The translations under genes and the position numbers were made by a program. The notes beneath the pieces were generated by a model. It was given only the letters and a program-made list of their open reading frames with translations, was not told the DNA's origin and did no database searches. From assembly GCA_016218765.1 (NCBI GenBank), contig JACRCZ010000020.1, forward strand, positions 1-46,792: DNA of 46,792 nt. Direction: 5' to 3'. Source of the stretch: Deltaproteobacteria bacterium. Its GTDB lineage: Bacteria; Myxococcota_A; Polyangia; DRWM01; JAAZOP01. Shown here piece after piece: positions 15,661 to 22,737 of this stretch (the stretch's first letter is position 1; every line of letters begins with the position of its first letter).

Positions 15661-17814
15661 CTACTCCCTGAACTTGAAGAGGAACGCGTCGGCGGTGTAG
15701 GCGCTCCAGTAGTTCTGCGACAGGAACCGGTAGCTCCACTCGTCGTAGGCGAAGCCCGGCGCCCGGATGCCGTAGACGATCCACACCGAGTACCCGGCGG
15801 GAAGCTCGGGCAGCCCCGCGATCGTCGCGATGTCGGGCAGGTCGTACTCCTTGACGCACCCCGGCAGGATCAGGCGCCACAGCGGCGACTGGTCGATGGT
15901 CTGCAGCAGGATGAGCCAGAAGTCCGGGTCCTGCGGCAGGTTGCCGAACTCCATGTGGTTGCCGGTGACCAGCGCGCCGAACGTCGGGTCCACGGCGCGC
16001 GGCAGGCCGATGAAGCGATCCACCGTCATGGGGCTCCAGACGTTGCGATGCCCCGGCGAGATCACCACCGAGAACGGATTGACGTCGTTCAGGACGCCGT
16101 CCGAGTCGATCGTCCGGTTGTACGCCCCGGCCACGACCGTGTACGTCGCGTCCGCCAGCTCCCCGTTGGGCGCCACCCACGCCGGGAAGAGCACCGGGCG
16201 CGAGACGTCCGAGACGTAGCGGCTCTTCTGCGGACTCCAGAACACGCCGTCGCCGCCCAGATCCAGGAAGACGTCGACACGGTACGTGTTGGGCGCACCG
16301 GCCGGCGTCACCTCCGGCGGGTCGACCACCTCGATCTGCAGCGGGACGTCCATCGGGTGCACGACGTAGACGTCGACGCCGTCGATGACGTCCCCGGGGC
16401 CCGTGATGATGTGCCGCGCCACCCCCATCCCGTACGGCGTGAAGGCCCCGTCCGCGATCCGCTCCAGGCCGGCCAGCGCGACGACCGCGACCGTGCCCGG
16501 CCGCGCGAACACCGAGTAGCTGTAGCCGTAGATCCCCGGATCCTCCTCCGTCACCCGGTAGTCGGCCCCGCCGTAGTACGAGGGTGGCGGCGCGTTCCAG
16601 ATGTCCCACGACGTGACGTACACGTACGCCGCCTTCTGCTCGCCCGGCCCCGGCGGCGGCACGATGTCCCACGGCCCCCGCGCGAACTCCCCCTCGGACT
16701 CGAAGATCAGCTCGCCGCTGATCGTCGCCCCCAGGCGGCCGGGAGGCAGCGGCCCGGGCTCCGGATCCGGTATCGGGAACAGGAAGATCGTCACGTCCGT
16801 CGCGTCGAACCGCTCGATCGTCGTGCTCTCGAAACCGTCCTTGGCCGCCGTCACCGTCTGGCGTCCGGAGAGGTCCGGCCCCGAGAAGACGATCATCCCC
16901 CGCACGTCGGTCAACCCCTGGTACGTCGTCCCGGCGTCCGTACCCAGCATCACGAACGCCTCCTCGACCGGGTCCAACGTCATCCCGTTCAGGATGGTGA
17001 TGTTGAGCGTGCCGACCGACTTCCAGGAGCCCTTCGCGCCCCCGCCCTCGTCCGGACAGACCTCGTCGCGCGTCCCCGGCCCGCCGATCGGGTCGCCGCC
17101 CAGCCCGCCGCTGGTCGGGTCCGTCGACGAGAAGTAGGCGTAGATGCCGCGCGCCGTCATGTCCGTCACCACGCCGCGCACCGTCACGTCCGCCGGGCCG
17201 ATCGAGCCCGACGGCGTCCGGCAGGTGATCGTCTCCGCGCTCACCACGGTCACGTCGGAAGCCGGACGGCCGTCGATCAGCACGGAATCGCCGTCCTCCC
17301 ACCCCGTCCCGCTGCCGACCAGCGTCACGAACGTGCCCCCCGCGACCGAACCCGACCGCGGATCGATGCCGAACGCGTCGTACGTGTACCCGTCGGGCAG
17401 CGTCGCGTTCTCGTCGCCCTGCTCGACCCGCACCTCCACAGGCCCCACCGGCCCCGCAGGCGTGACCACCGCGATCTCGTTGTCGTTGAGCAGCGTCGTG
17501 TCCGGAATCTGGACCATGCGATCGTCGAAATAGACGATCGCACCCTCGACGAAGCCGCGGCCGCGCACGATCACCGTCGAGCCGCCCTGGAACGTGCCGT
17601 GGTCGGGGCGCACCGAGGTCACGGCGAAGGGGTCGATGGCGACCTCTTCCTCGCCGTCCTCCTCCTCGATCTCGCCGGCCTCCGGAATATCGCCCGGCTC
17701 GACCTCGGCGCCGTCGGCGCCATCGCCGGCCGCATCGGCCTGCCCGGCCGGTCCCTCGCACCCCGCCGGCACCCACAGAAGTCCCACCAACCCTACGGCG
17801 AGCGTTGCCCTCAT
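15661..17814 (-). CDS. IPT/TIG-domain lipoprotein
   Basis: The protein has 717 residues. Signal MRATLAVGLVGLLWVPAGC is followed by a very acidic tether (about residues 20-60, with EIEEEDGEEEVAID). Two IPT/TIG Ig-like domains follow: VTSVRPDHGTFQGGSTVIVRG (about residues 65-145) and FGIDPRSGSVAGGTFVTLVG (about 148-225). A carboxypeptidase-regulatory-like beta domain comes next (NITILNGMTLDPVEEAFVML, about 265-350). The C-terminal half is a beta-rich region with no family I recognise. No enzyme motif is visible. The first gene of a two-gene operon with the IgGFc-like lipoprotein, it has GGAGGG about 9 nt before its ATG. A role in surface adhesion or matrix anchoring is inference from the Ig-like folds. 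Confidence 0.85.
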   Translation of the reverse strand: MRATLAVGLVGLLWVPAGCEGPAGQADAAGDGADGAEVEPGDIPEAGEIEEEDGEEEVAIDPFAVTSVRPDHGTFQGGSTVIVRGRGFVEGAIVYFDDRMVQIPDTTLLNDNEIAVVTPAGPVGPVEVRVEQGDENATLPDGYTYDAFGIDPRSGSVAGGTFVTLVGSGTGWEDGDSVLIDGRPASDVTVVSAETITCRTPSGSIGPADVTVRGVVTDMTARGIYAYFSSTDPTSGGLGGDPIGGPGTRDEVCPDEGGGAKGSWKSVGTLNITILNGMTLDPVEEAFVMLGTDAGTTYQGLTDVRGMIVFSGPDLSGRQTVTAAKDGFESTTIERFDATDVTIFLFPIPDPEPGPLPPGRLGATISGELIFESEGEFARGPWDIVPPPGPGEQKAAYVYVTSWDIWNAPPPSYYGGADYRVTEEDPGIYGYSYSVFARPGTVAVVALAGLERIADGAFTPYGMGVARHIITGPGDVIDGVDVYVVHPMDVPLQIEVVDPPEVTPAGAPNTYRVDVFLDLGGDGVFWSPQKSRYVSDVSRPVLFPAWVAPNGELADATYTVVAGAYNRTIDSDGVLNDVNPFSVVISPGHRNVWSPMTVDRFIGLPRAVDPTFGALVTGNHMEFGNLPQDPDFWLILLQTIDQSPLWRLILPGCVKEYDLPDIATIAGLPELPAGYSVWIVYGIRAPGFAYDEWSYRFLSQNYWSAYTADAFLFKFRE

Positions 17815-17923
17815 GACCCAGCCCTCCCGAGACGACGCGGCGCGCGGCGAAGCGGGCGCTTCGCCCGGCGTCCCCGTCCAGCCGCCGACAGCATAGCCCG
17901 GCGAGGATCGAGCGGCAAGCGCG

Positions 17924-17953
17924 TTGACAGGGTCGAGCGGCCCGTGCTATCCA
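17924..17953 (+). promoter_or_regulatory. Sigma70-type promoter with extended -10
   Basis: TTGACA (17924-17929) is perfect. After 18 bp comes TATCCA (17948-17953), preceded by TG one base upstream (TGC), an extended -10. Transcription would start near 17960, giving a leader of about 19 nt that contains the AAGGAGG of the following gene. Confidence 0.65.
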
Positions 17954-17978
17954 CGGCCGACCGCAAGGAGGATTGCGC

Positions 17979-18320
17979 ATGGCATATCAGCAGTATCCGC
18001 CGCAGCAGCCCCAGTACCCGCAGCAGCCGTTCCCCCAGCCGGGGGCTCCGCCCGCGCCGGCCGCACCGCCGCCGCAGGCCTTCCCGGCCCCGGCGGGACC
18101 GGTGCAGCCCAGCGAATTCTCGAAGCTCGGCCAGTTCGGCATGTTCACGTTCATCGCCGTCGCCGCGATGATCGGCCTGGCACTGCTGGGCTGGATCCTC
18201 ACCCTGGCCAAGACGATCCACGGCGGCAACTTCTACCAGTTCGCCGGCTACTTCGGCCAGGCGAGCCTCGTGCTGCTCGGCATCACGATCGTTCTGCGCC
18301 TGCTGGACAAGAAGACCTAG
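17979..18320 (+). CDS. Small Pro/Gln-rich two-helix membrane protein
   Basis: The protein has 113 residues. ATG 17979 is chosen because AAGGAGG (17965-17971) lies 7 nt upstream; an in-frame TTG at 17973 lies nearer the site and is less likely. Residues 1-45 are rich in Pro and Gln (QQYPPQQPQYPQQ) and likely disordered and cytoplasmic or periplasmic. Two hydrophobic helices follow: FTFIAVAAMIGLALLGWIL (about residues 54-72) and YFGQASLVLLGITIVLRLL (about 88-108). The end is positively charged (DKKT). Proline-rich N-termini like this occur on small membrane scaffold proteins, but I do not recognise the family. It is a single-gene unit with its own strong promoter and converges with the poly-Gly protein 22 bp away. 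Confidence 0.8.
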   Translation: MAYQQYPPQQPQYPQQPFPQPGAPPAPAAPPPQAFPAPAGPVQPSEFSKLGQFGMFTFIAVAAMIGLALLGWILTLAKTIHGGNFYQFAGYFGQASLVLLGITIVLRLLDKKT

Positions 18321-18342
18321 GCGCGTCTCCGCAGCCCGCCGC

Positions 18343-18738
18343 TCAGTGGAAGCACGCCATGAAGGCGTTGCAGTCGGGCGCCGCCAGGCACCCCTGGACC
18401 TGCGCCAGTTCTTCCGGCTTCGCCTCGGCCAGATCCGCGGCGCACTCGGCCCGCTCGCCCGCCATCTTCGACTCGAACATCGAGGCGGCCATATCGCGCA
18501 TCTCCGCCGGGACGTCCGCGAGCATCGCGTCCTTGCACTGCATCACGCGCGCGAAGAGCTGACTGCACACGTCGCCGCCGCCACCGCCGGCGCCACCGCC
18601 GCCGCCCATCGACACCATCACCCCGCCGCCGCCACCGCCGCCACCGCCGCCGCCGCCACCCGACATGGATCGGCTCCAGCCCGCGGCCAGCACGATGAAG
18701 AGGAACCCGAGCAGCGCGAATCCCGTCGTCTTGTCCAT
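18343..18738 (-). CDS. Small anchored poly-Gly protein with a Cys-rich C-terminus
   Basis: The protein has 131 residues. ATG 18738 has GGAGG 6 nt upstream. An upstream in-frame ATG at 18864 lies within the dispersed repeat, and the segment from there has no signal-like character, so it is not used. Residues 6-20 (GFALLGFLFIVLAAG) form one membrane anchor or signal. A 13-Gly run and a second Gly-rich run follow (to about residue 56). The C-terminus has six Cys (C-x9-C, then C-x17-C-x5-C-x5-C) with acidic helices between, ending ACFH. This looks like a small disulfide-stabilised domain on a flexible tether. No named family is recognised. Its gene lies just upstream of a dispersed repeat and downstream of mutS on the same strand's other side. 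Confidence 0.75.
   Translation of the reverse strand: MDKTTGFALLGFLFIVLAAGWSRSMSGGGGGGGGGGGGGVMVSMGGGGGAGGGGGDVCSQLFARVMQCKDAMLADVPAEMRDMAASMFESKMAGERAECAADLAEAKPEELAQVQGCLAAPDCNAFMACFH
18622..18660 (-). repeat. 13-codon poly-Gly trinucleotide tract
   Basis: Thirteen consecutive Gly codons (mostly GGC and GGT) encode residues 27-39 of the small anchored protein. The near-regular triplets could allow in-frame length change by slippage; no length variant can be seen here. Confidence 0.85.
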
Positions 18739-18851
18739 CACGAACCTCCACCGGCCGTCCGGCAGCCGGCATCTTGGACCATCCGACCCCTCGCGATCAA
18801 CTGGGAAGCCGCACCGGGGTTCGCACGGGGCCGGGTCGGCTCCCTGTCCCG

Positions 18852-18886
18852 TATCGGTGTCCATCGGTGTTCATCGGTGGTTTCTT
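18852..18886. repeat. 35-bp dispersed repeat, copy 2
   Basis: One mismatch from 12081-12115 and in the same orientation. It lies between the end of mutS (stop at 18895) and the poly-Gly gene. Its minus strand carries an ATG at 18864, an apparent but unlikely start for that gene. Confidence 0.88.
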
Positions 18887-18894
18887 GCCACCAG

Positions 18895-21528
18895 CTACTT
18901 CCCCCCCGCCGCCTCCCGCTTGAGCGTGGCCAGGAACGCCAGCGCGTCCAGGGGCGTCGTGTGGTCGAGATCGACGTCCGCCAGCTTGCGCTCGAGCTCC
19001 GATCGCTCCGCCGCGGCGAACAGCGACACCTGATCGGGCCCGGCCGGGGCGGCGGGCCGCAACCCGCGTCGGGGTCCCGCCTCCCCGCCCTGCTGCTCCA
19101 GCTCCTCCAGGAGCGCGCCCGCGCGGCGCACGACCGTCGCCGGCAGCCCGGCCAGACGCGCCACCTGGATGCCGTACGACCGCGAGGCGCCGCCCTTGAC
19201 GAGCTTGCGCAGGAAGACGATGTCGTGCCCGAACTCCCGCGCCGCCACGTTCCAGTTCGCCGCCCCCGGCAAGCGGTCGCCCAGCCCGGTCAGCTCGTGG
19301 TAGTGCGTCGCGAACAGCGCACGGCAGCGCACCACGTCGTGCAGGTGCTCCAGCACCGCCGCCGCGATGCTCATGCCGTCGAAGGTCGAGGTGCCGCGGC
19401 CGATCTCGTCCAGCACCACCAGCGACCGCCGCGTGGCGTGCCGCAGGATCGCCGCCGTCTCCGTCATCTCCACCATGAACGTCGACTGGCCCCAGGTGAG
19501 CGAGTCCGAGGCGCCGACGCGGGTGAAGATGCGGTCGACGAGCCCGACGCGCGCGCGGCGCGCGGGGACGAACGAGCCCATCTGCGCCAGGATCACGATC
19601 AGCGCGGTCTGCCGCATCACCGTGGACTTGCCCGCCATGTTCGGCCCCGTCACGATCCACAACCGCTCGCCGTCCAGGTCGAGCCGCACGTCGTTGGGCA
19701 CGAACTCCACCTCGGGCCCCGCCGCCTCCACCACCGGGTGCCGCGACTCCTCCAGCTCGATCACCCCCGCGTCGTCCACCTGCGGCCGCACGTACCGCCG
19801 CTCGTGCGCCAGCTCCGCCAGCGCCGCCGCCACGTCCAGGAACGCCAGGCGCTCGGACGCCGCGTCGAGCCGCGACTTGGCCGCCGCCGCCCGCTCGCGC
19901 AGCGCCGTGAACAGCTCGTGCTCCAGCGCCTTGCGCCGCTCGTCCGCGGTCAGGATCTTCGACTGCAGGTCCTCCAGCTCCTGCGTCGTGAACCGCTCGC
20001 CCCCCGCGATGGTCTGCTTGCGCAGGTAGCGGTCCGCCGGCACGGAGCGCAGGTTCGCCTTCGTCACCTCGATGTAGTACCCGAAGACGCGGTTGAAGCG
20101 CAGCTTGAGCGAGGCGATCCCCGTCGCGTCCCGCTCGCGCCGCTCCAACTCCGCCAGCCGGTCCTTGCCCTTCTCCGCCAGCTCCGCCAGCTCGTCCAGC
20201 TCCGCGCTGTACCCGCCCTGCACGATGCCGCCGTCGCGCGAGGCGAGCGGCGGGGCGGGGACGAGCGCGCGGGCCAGCTCGTCGGCGAGGTCGGCGCACG
20301 GATCCCCGGGCGGGACGACCGCGGCGACGTCGGGGTCGAGCGCCAGGGCCGCGACGCACGCCTCCACCGCCGGAAGATGCGCCAGCGAGTCGCGCAGCGC
20401 CCCCAGATCGCGCGGGGACGCCACGCCGAGCACGGCGCGGGAGGCGAGGCGCGGAACGTCGCGGATGCGTCCCAGCGCCTCCCGCAGGCCGCTGCGCACC
20501 GCCGGCGCCTCGACCAGCGCCGCCACCGCGTCCTGCCGCCGCCGGATGCGGTCCACCCGGCACAGCGGACGCAGCACCCACTGCCGCAGGAGGCGCGCCC
20601 CCATCGGCGTGCACGCCCGGTCGAGCAGCTCCAGGAGCGAGCCGCGCTTCTCCCCCCGCGTCGTGCGCAGGATCTCCAGGTGCGCCTGCGCCGTCTCGTC
20701 GATCACCAGCCCGTCGGAAGGCGAGAACGGCAGCACGCGCCGGACCGGCAGCGGCAGGTTCGGCTGGGTCGAGGCGAGGTACGCCACGGCCAGGCCGGCG
20801 GCCCGCACCGCGGCCGGCGGCAGCTCGGTCCGGGCCTGCGCCGCCACGTCCTCCCCCAGCCGCCGCACCAGCGCCTGCGCCGCCAGCTCCGGGTCGTCGG
20901 CGCCCGGATCGCCCTCGGAAACCCGCAGCCCGCGCCCCACCTGCAGCCGCTCGGCCACCACGCCGGCCGCGCCCCGCGGCACCAGGATCTCCTTGGGCTC
21001 CAGCCGCGCCAGCTCCGCGTGCACGGCCGGCGCGCCGTCGAGCACGCAGCCGAGCAGCTCGCCCGTGGTCAGGTCCGCCGCCGCCAGCCCCCACGGGCCG
21101 GACGCGTCCGCCGGGGGGACCAGCGCCACCCGGTACTGCCCGGCCCGGGCGTCGATCGCCTCGGGATCCAGGTTGGTGCCCGGCGTGACCACCCGGATCA
21201 CCTCGCGCGGCACCAGCCCCTTGACCGTCGACGGGTCCGCCATCTGCTCGCAGATCGCCACCTTGTGTCCCGCTTCGACCAGGCGCGAGATGTACGAGTC
21301 CACCGCGTGGTGCGGCACGCCGCACATCGGGATCTGCTCCTCCGCGGCCTTGGAGCGGGTGGTGAGGGCGATGCCGAGCAGCGGGGCGACGAGCGTCGCG
21401 TCCTCGAAGAACATCTCGTAGAAGTCGCCCATGCGGAACAGGACGATGGAATCGGCGAACTTCGTCTTCGCCGCCCGGTACTGGCGGAACATCGGCGAGT
21501 CCTGCTTGCCGGCACGCTCGGCGGTCAC
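18895..21528 (-). CDS. mutS: DNA mismatch repair protein MutS
   Basis: The protein has 877 residues from GTG 21528, a normal MutS length. The mismatch-reading motif GDFYE sits in the N-terminal domain. Connector, lever and clamp regions follow. The ATPase has Walker A GPNMAGKST at residues 628-636, Walker B LVVLDEIGRGTSTFDG, and the ATHYHELT switch. GTG 21528 is preferred because SPMFRQY lies 10-15 residues from it, as in other MutS proteins. An in-frame GTG at 21600 would add 24 residues encoded mostly by a microsatellite. MutS binds mismatches and recruits MutL for post-replicative repair; no mutL is in this window. mutS and mutS2 lie on the same strand, about 6.8 kb apart. Confidence 0.96.
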   Translation of the reverse strand: MTAERAGKQDSPMFRQYRAAKTKFADSIVLFRMGDFYEMFFEDATLVAPLLGIALTTRSKAAEEQIPMCGVPHHAVDSYISRLVEAGHKVAICEQMADPSTVKGLVPREVIRVVTPGTNLDPEAIDARAGQYRVALVPPADASGPWGLAAADLTTGELLGCVLDGAPAVHAELARLEPKEILVPRGAAGVVAERLQVGRGLRVSEGDPGADDPELAAQALVRRLGEDVAAQARTELPPAAVRAAGLAVAYLASTQPNLPLPVRRVLPFSPSDGLVIDETAQAHLEILRTTRGEKRGSLLELLDRACTPMGARLLRQWVLRPLCRVDRIRRRQDAVAALVEAPAVRSGLREALGRIRDVPRLASRAVLGVASPRDLGALRDSLAHLPAVEACVAALALDPDVAAVVPPGDPCADLADELARALVPAPPLASRDGGIVQGGYSAELDELAELAEKGKDRLAELERRERDATGIASLKLRFNRVFGYYIEVTKANLRSVPADRYLRKQTIAGGERFTTQELEDLQSKILTADERRKALEHELFTALRERAAAAKSRLDAASERLAFLDVAAALAELAHERRYVRPQVDDAGVIELEESRHPVVEAAGPEVEFVPNDVRLDLDGERLWIVTGPNMAGKSTVMRQTALIVILAQMGSFVPARRARVGLVDRIFTRVGASDSLTWGQSTFMVEMTETAAILRHATRRSLVVLDEIGRGTSTFDGMSIAAAVLEHLHDVVRCRALFATHYHELTGLGDRLPGAANWNVAAREFGHDIVFLRKLVKGGASRSYGIQVARLAGLPATVVRRAGALLEELEQQGGEAGPRRGLRPAAPAGPDQVSLFAAAERSELERKLADVDLDHTTPLDALAFLATLKREAAGGK

Positions 21529-21550
21529 GGCGGCGGACCCTAGCAGAAGT

Positions 21551-21573
21551 GCGGGAAGGGCGGGAAGGGCGGG
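21551..21573. repeat. 9-bp microsatellite upstream of mutS
   Basis: These 23 bases are the reverse complement of the CCCGCCCTT microsatellite in mutS2 (9907-9929). They lie between the two possible GTG starts of mutS. Confidence 0.7.
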
Positions 21574-21688
21574 ATCGGCGCGCCGAAGTTTGGTGTCCAC
21601 GTCGGTCCCGACGAGGGCCCGAGCAACGGGAGGCCGGGAGGACGCGAAAGAGGGCGTTGGCAGAGGGAAGGGAATGTGAGTACCAAGA

Positions 21689-21736
21689 CATGCAATCGGG
21701 AATCATGCGCTGCAGCGCATGATCTTCGATTGCATG
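21689..21736. repeat. 48-bp dyad with a perfect 22-bp palindromic core
   Basis: The arms CATGCAATCG and CGATTGCATG pair perfectly. Inside them, after a 3-nt mismatch on each side, is a core of ATCATGCGCTG followed by its exact complement. No T-run follows on either side, so a simple rho-independent terminator is unlikely. It could be an operator, a REP-like element or a hairpin that ends or protects mRNA. Confidence 0.75.
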
Positions 21737-21875
21737 CCTTCGCATTTGCATTGCGCCCCGCCCCCGCCCCGCCCGGCGCTGACGCGGACACCAAGAGCTC
21801 AAGGTCCTGGCGCAGGAGGCTCCGGCGTTCCCGTTCGTCGGCACGTCCGCGGAGAAACCTACCGGGCGGGCCCGG

Positions 21876-22094
21876 CTACGCGGCGGGCGTCCAGCGCATC
21901 GACGGTCGTCGGCGGGCGGCGACGCAGTCCCGGAGGTAGAAGTTGATCAGCGTTTGATACGGGACGCCCACGTCGTCCGCGAGCTTCCGGAAGTACGCGA
22001 TGGTCGCCTCGTCCAGCCGAATCGTGACGGGCCGCCTCAAGCGCCTGGCATACGGGTTCGGCTTCGCCTTCGAGAAGTCGTAGTGCTTCCTCAT
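21876..22094 (-). CDS. brnA: BrnA-type antitoxin
   Basis: The protein has 72 residues. It starts with a basic segment (MRKHYDFSKAKPNPYARRL) and has a ribbon-helix-helix core: a strand PVTIRLDEAT, helix IAYFRKLADDVG and a helix starting VPYQTLINFYLRDC. This matches BrnA antitoxins, whose RHH part binds operator DNA and whose other part binds BrnT. ATG 22094 overlaps the brnT stop as ATGA, so the two genes are translationally coupled. Toxin-before-antitoxin order is the normal one for this system. The C-terminal tail (VAARRRPSMRWTPAA) is a little longer and more basic than common. Antitoxin and toxin together would repress the promoter at 22400-22428. Confidence 0.88.
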   Translation of the reverse strand: MRKHYDFSKAKPNPYARRLRRPVTIRLDEATIAYFRKLADDVGVPYQTLINFYLRDCVAARRRPSMRWTPAA

Positions 22095-22393
22095 GATCGC
22101 ACCGTCTCCTTCCGCGCGTACAAGGCACGCTCGAGTCGGTTGGCCTTGCGCGCCGAGATGATCCGGATGGTCCCGGCGCGCTCGTCGTAGCTGTGGACGA
22201 CGATCAGCGCCCGGAGCGCCACGCCGAGGCCAAGCAGGACGAACCGCGGCTCGTCCCGCGAGTGGTCAGGATCCGGAAGTACCAGACCCGATTCGTCGGC
22301 GAAGGCCGTCGCGGCTTCCGCGAAGGACACGCCGTGCTTCCGGCGGTTGCTCCGTTCCTTGGCGGCATCCCACCGGATGTCCAGCTTCGGCAC
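22091..22393 (-). CDS. brnT: BrnT-type ribonuclease toxin
   Basis: The protein has 100 residues from GTG 22393. The family pattern is clear: an N-terminal strand with WDAAKERSNRRKHGVSF, then FADESGLVLPDPDHSRDEPRF, and the C-terminal IRIISARKANRLERALY. BrnT has a RelE-like fold and cleaves RNA, halting translation; that is family knowledge. GTG 22393 is chosen because alignment with other BrnT proteins begins at PKLDIRWD, and because a strong promoter ends 6 nt upstream. That predicts a leaderless mRNA. An upstream in-frame ATG at 22432 would lie within the promoter. The 4-bp ATGA overlap couples it to brnA. It stands alone between mutS and an SDR gene, a typical chromosomal TA location. Confidence 0.88.
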   Translation of the reverse strand: MPKLDIRWDAAKERSNRRKHGVSFAEAATAFADESGLVLPDPDHSRDEPRFVLLGLGVALRALIVVHSYDERAGTIRIISARKANRLERALYARKETVRS

Positions 22394-22399
22394 AGCGCG

Positions 22400-22428
22400 A
22401 CTATATGCACAACGTCCGTACATGGCAA
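22400..22428 (-). promoter_or_regulatory. brnTA promoter (leaderless)
   Basis: On the minus strand TTGCCA (22428-22423), a 17-bp spacer and TATAGT (22405-22400) form a near-consensus sigma70 promoter. The -10 ends 6 nt before GTG 22393, so transcription is expected to begin at or next to the start codon. Confidence 0.75.
22405..22423. promoter_or_regulatory. Candidate BrnA operator within the brnTA promoter
   Basis: ATGCAC, a 7-bp spacer and GTACAT form an imperfect dyad (5 of 6 positions) that fills the promoter spacer and touches both boxes. A bound RHH antitoxin there would block polymerase. The match is short, so this is tentative. Confidence 0.4.
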
Positions 22429-22516
22429 GCACGACGGCCGACTCGGTTGCACGCCTGCGGCCGTGGGTGGCAGGACCCCGTCAGCGGCTCCTTGTCTACC
22501 GGTCGCGGCGGGAGCT

Positions 22517-22546
22517 GGCCGTCGAGAACCATCGTCTTCGACGGCC
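22517..22546. other. Hairpin in the region upstream of brnT and the SDR gene
   Basis: GGCCGTCGA and TCGACGGCC form a perfect 9-bp stem with a 12-nt loop and no T-run. It is the only structure I see in the roughly 250-bp stretch from 22429 to 22686, which otherwise shows no convincing gene. Confidence 0.35.
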
Positions 22547-22686
22547 CCCACGTCAGCCCAGCGAACGAGCGGTTCTGCGAACGTCGCGCTGGCGCCCGGA
22601 TTCCGGCACAGACAGGCTCTCGACCGACCGAGCGTTCGGGCGGAAGCTCGGATGCGGTCCCGACCAATCCCTGCTACGTTGCGGGC

Positions 22687-22737
22687 ATGACTCGCGACCT
22701 CGACCACGCGCTCGCGGCGTGCAAGGCCCACCCATGA
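22687..22737 (+). CDS. Possible 16-residue leader ORF overlapping the SDR start
   Basis: ATG 22687 opens MTRDLDHALAACKAHP, and its TGA overlaps ATG of the SDR gene as ATGA. TACGTT (22675-22680) ends 6 nt before the ATG, a possible -10 for leaderless transcription; the -35 is poor. The overlap could couple translation of the SDR gene, which lacks its own ribosome site. Too short to prove by codon use. Confidence 0.3.
   Translation: MTRDLDHALAACKAHP

Larger units (their letters stand above)
21529..21875. other. Intergenic region between mutS and brnA
   Basis: This 347-bp stretch holds the microsatellite at 21551-21573 and a 48-bp dyad at 21689-21736, and is less GC-rich around the dyad than the surrounding genes. 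I see no convincing coding frame, no T-run terminator and no RNA gene. Confidence 0.6.

Noticed and set aside
18739..18864. ATG 18864 as start of the poly-Gly protein
   Set aside because: It lies in the dispersed repeat; ATG 18738 has GGAGG at 6 nt and begins a proper hydrophobic segment.
18346..21543. A long plus-strand frame antisense to mutS
   Set aside because: The minus strand has all MutS motifs; the plus translation is Arg-rich and featureless.
21529..21600. Upstream GTG 21600 as mutS start
   Set aside because: It adds 24 residues mainly from a microsatellite; alignment with other MutS proteins supports GTG 21528.
22401..22667. 88-codon minus-strand frame upstream of brnT
   Set aside because: No ribosome site or recognised motif; its 3' end overlaps the brnT promoter, so coding is unlikely.
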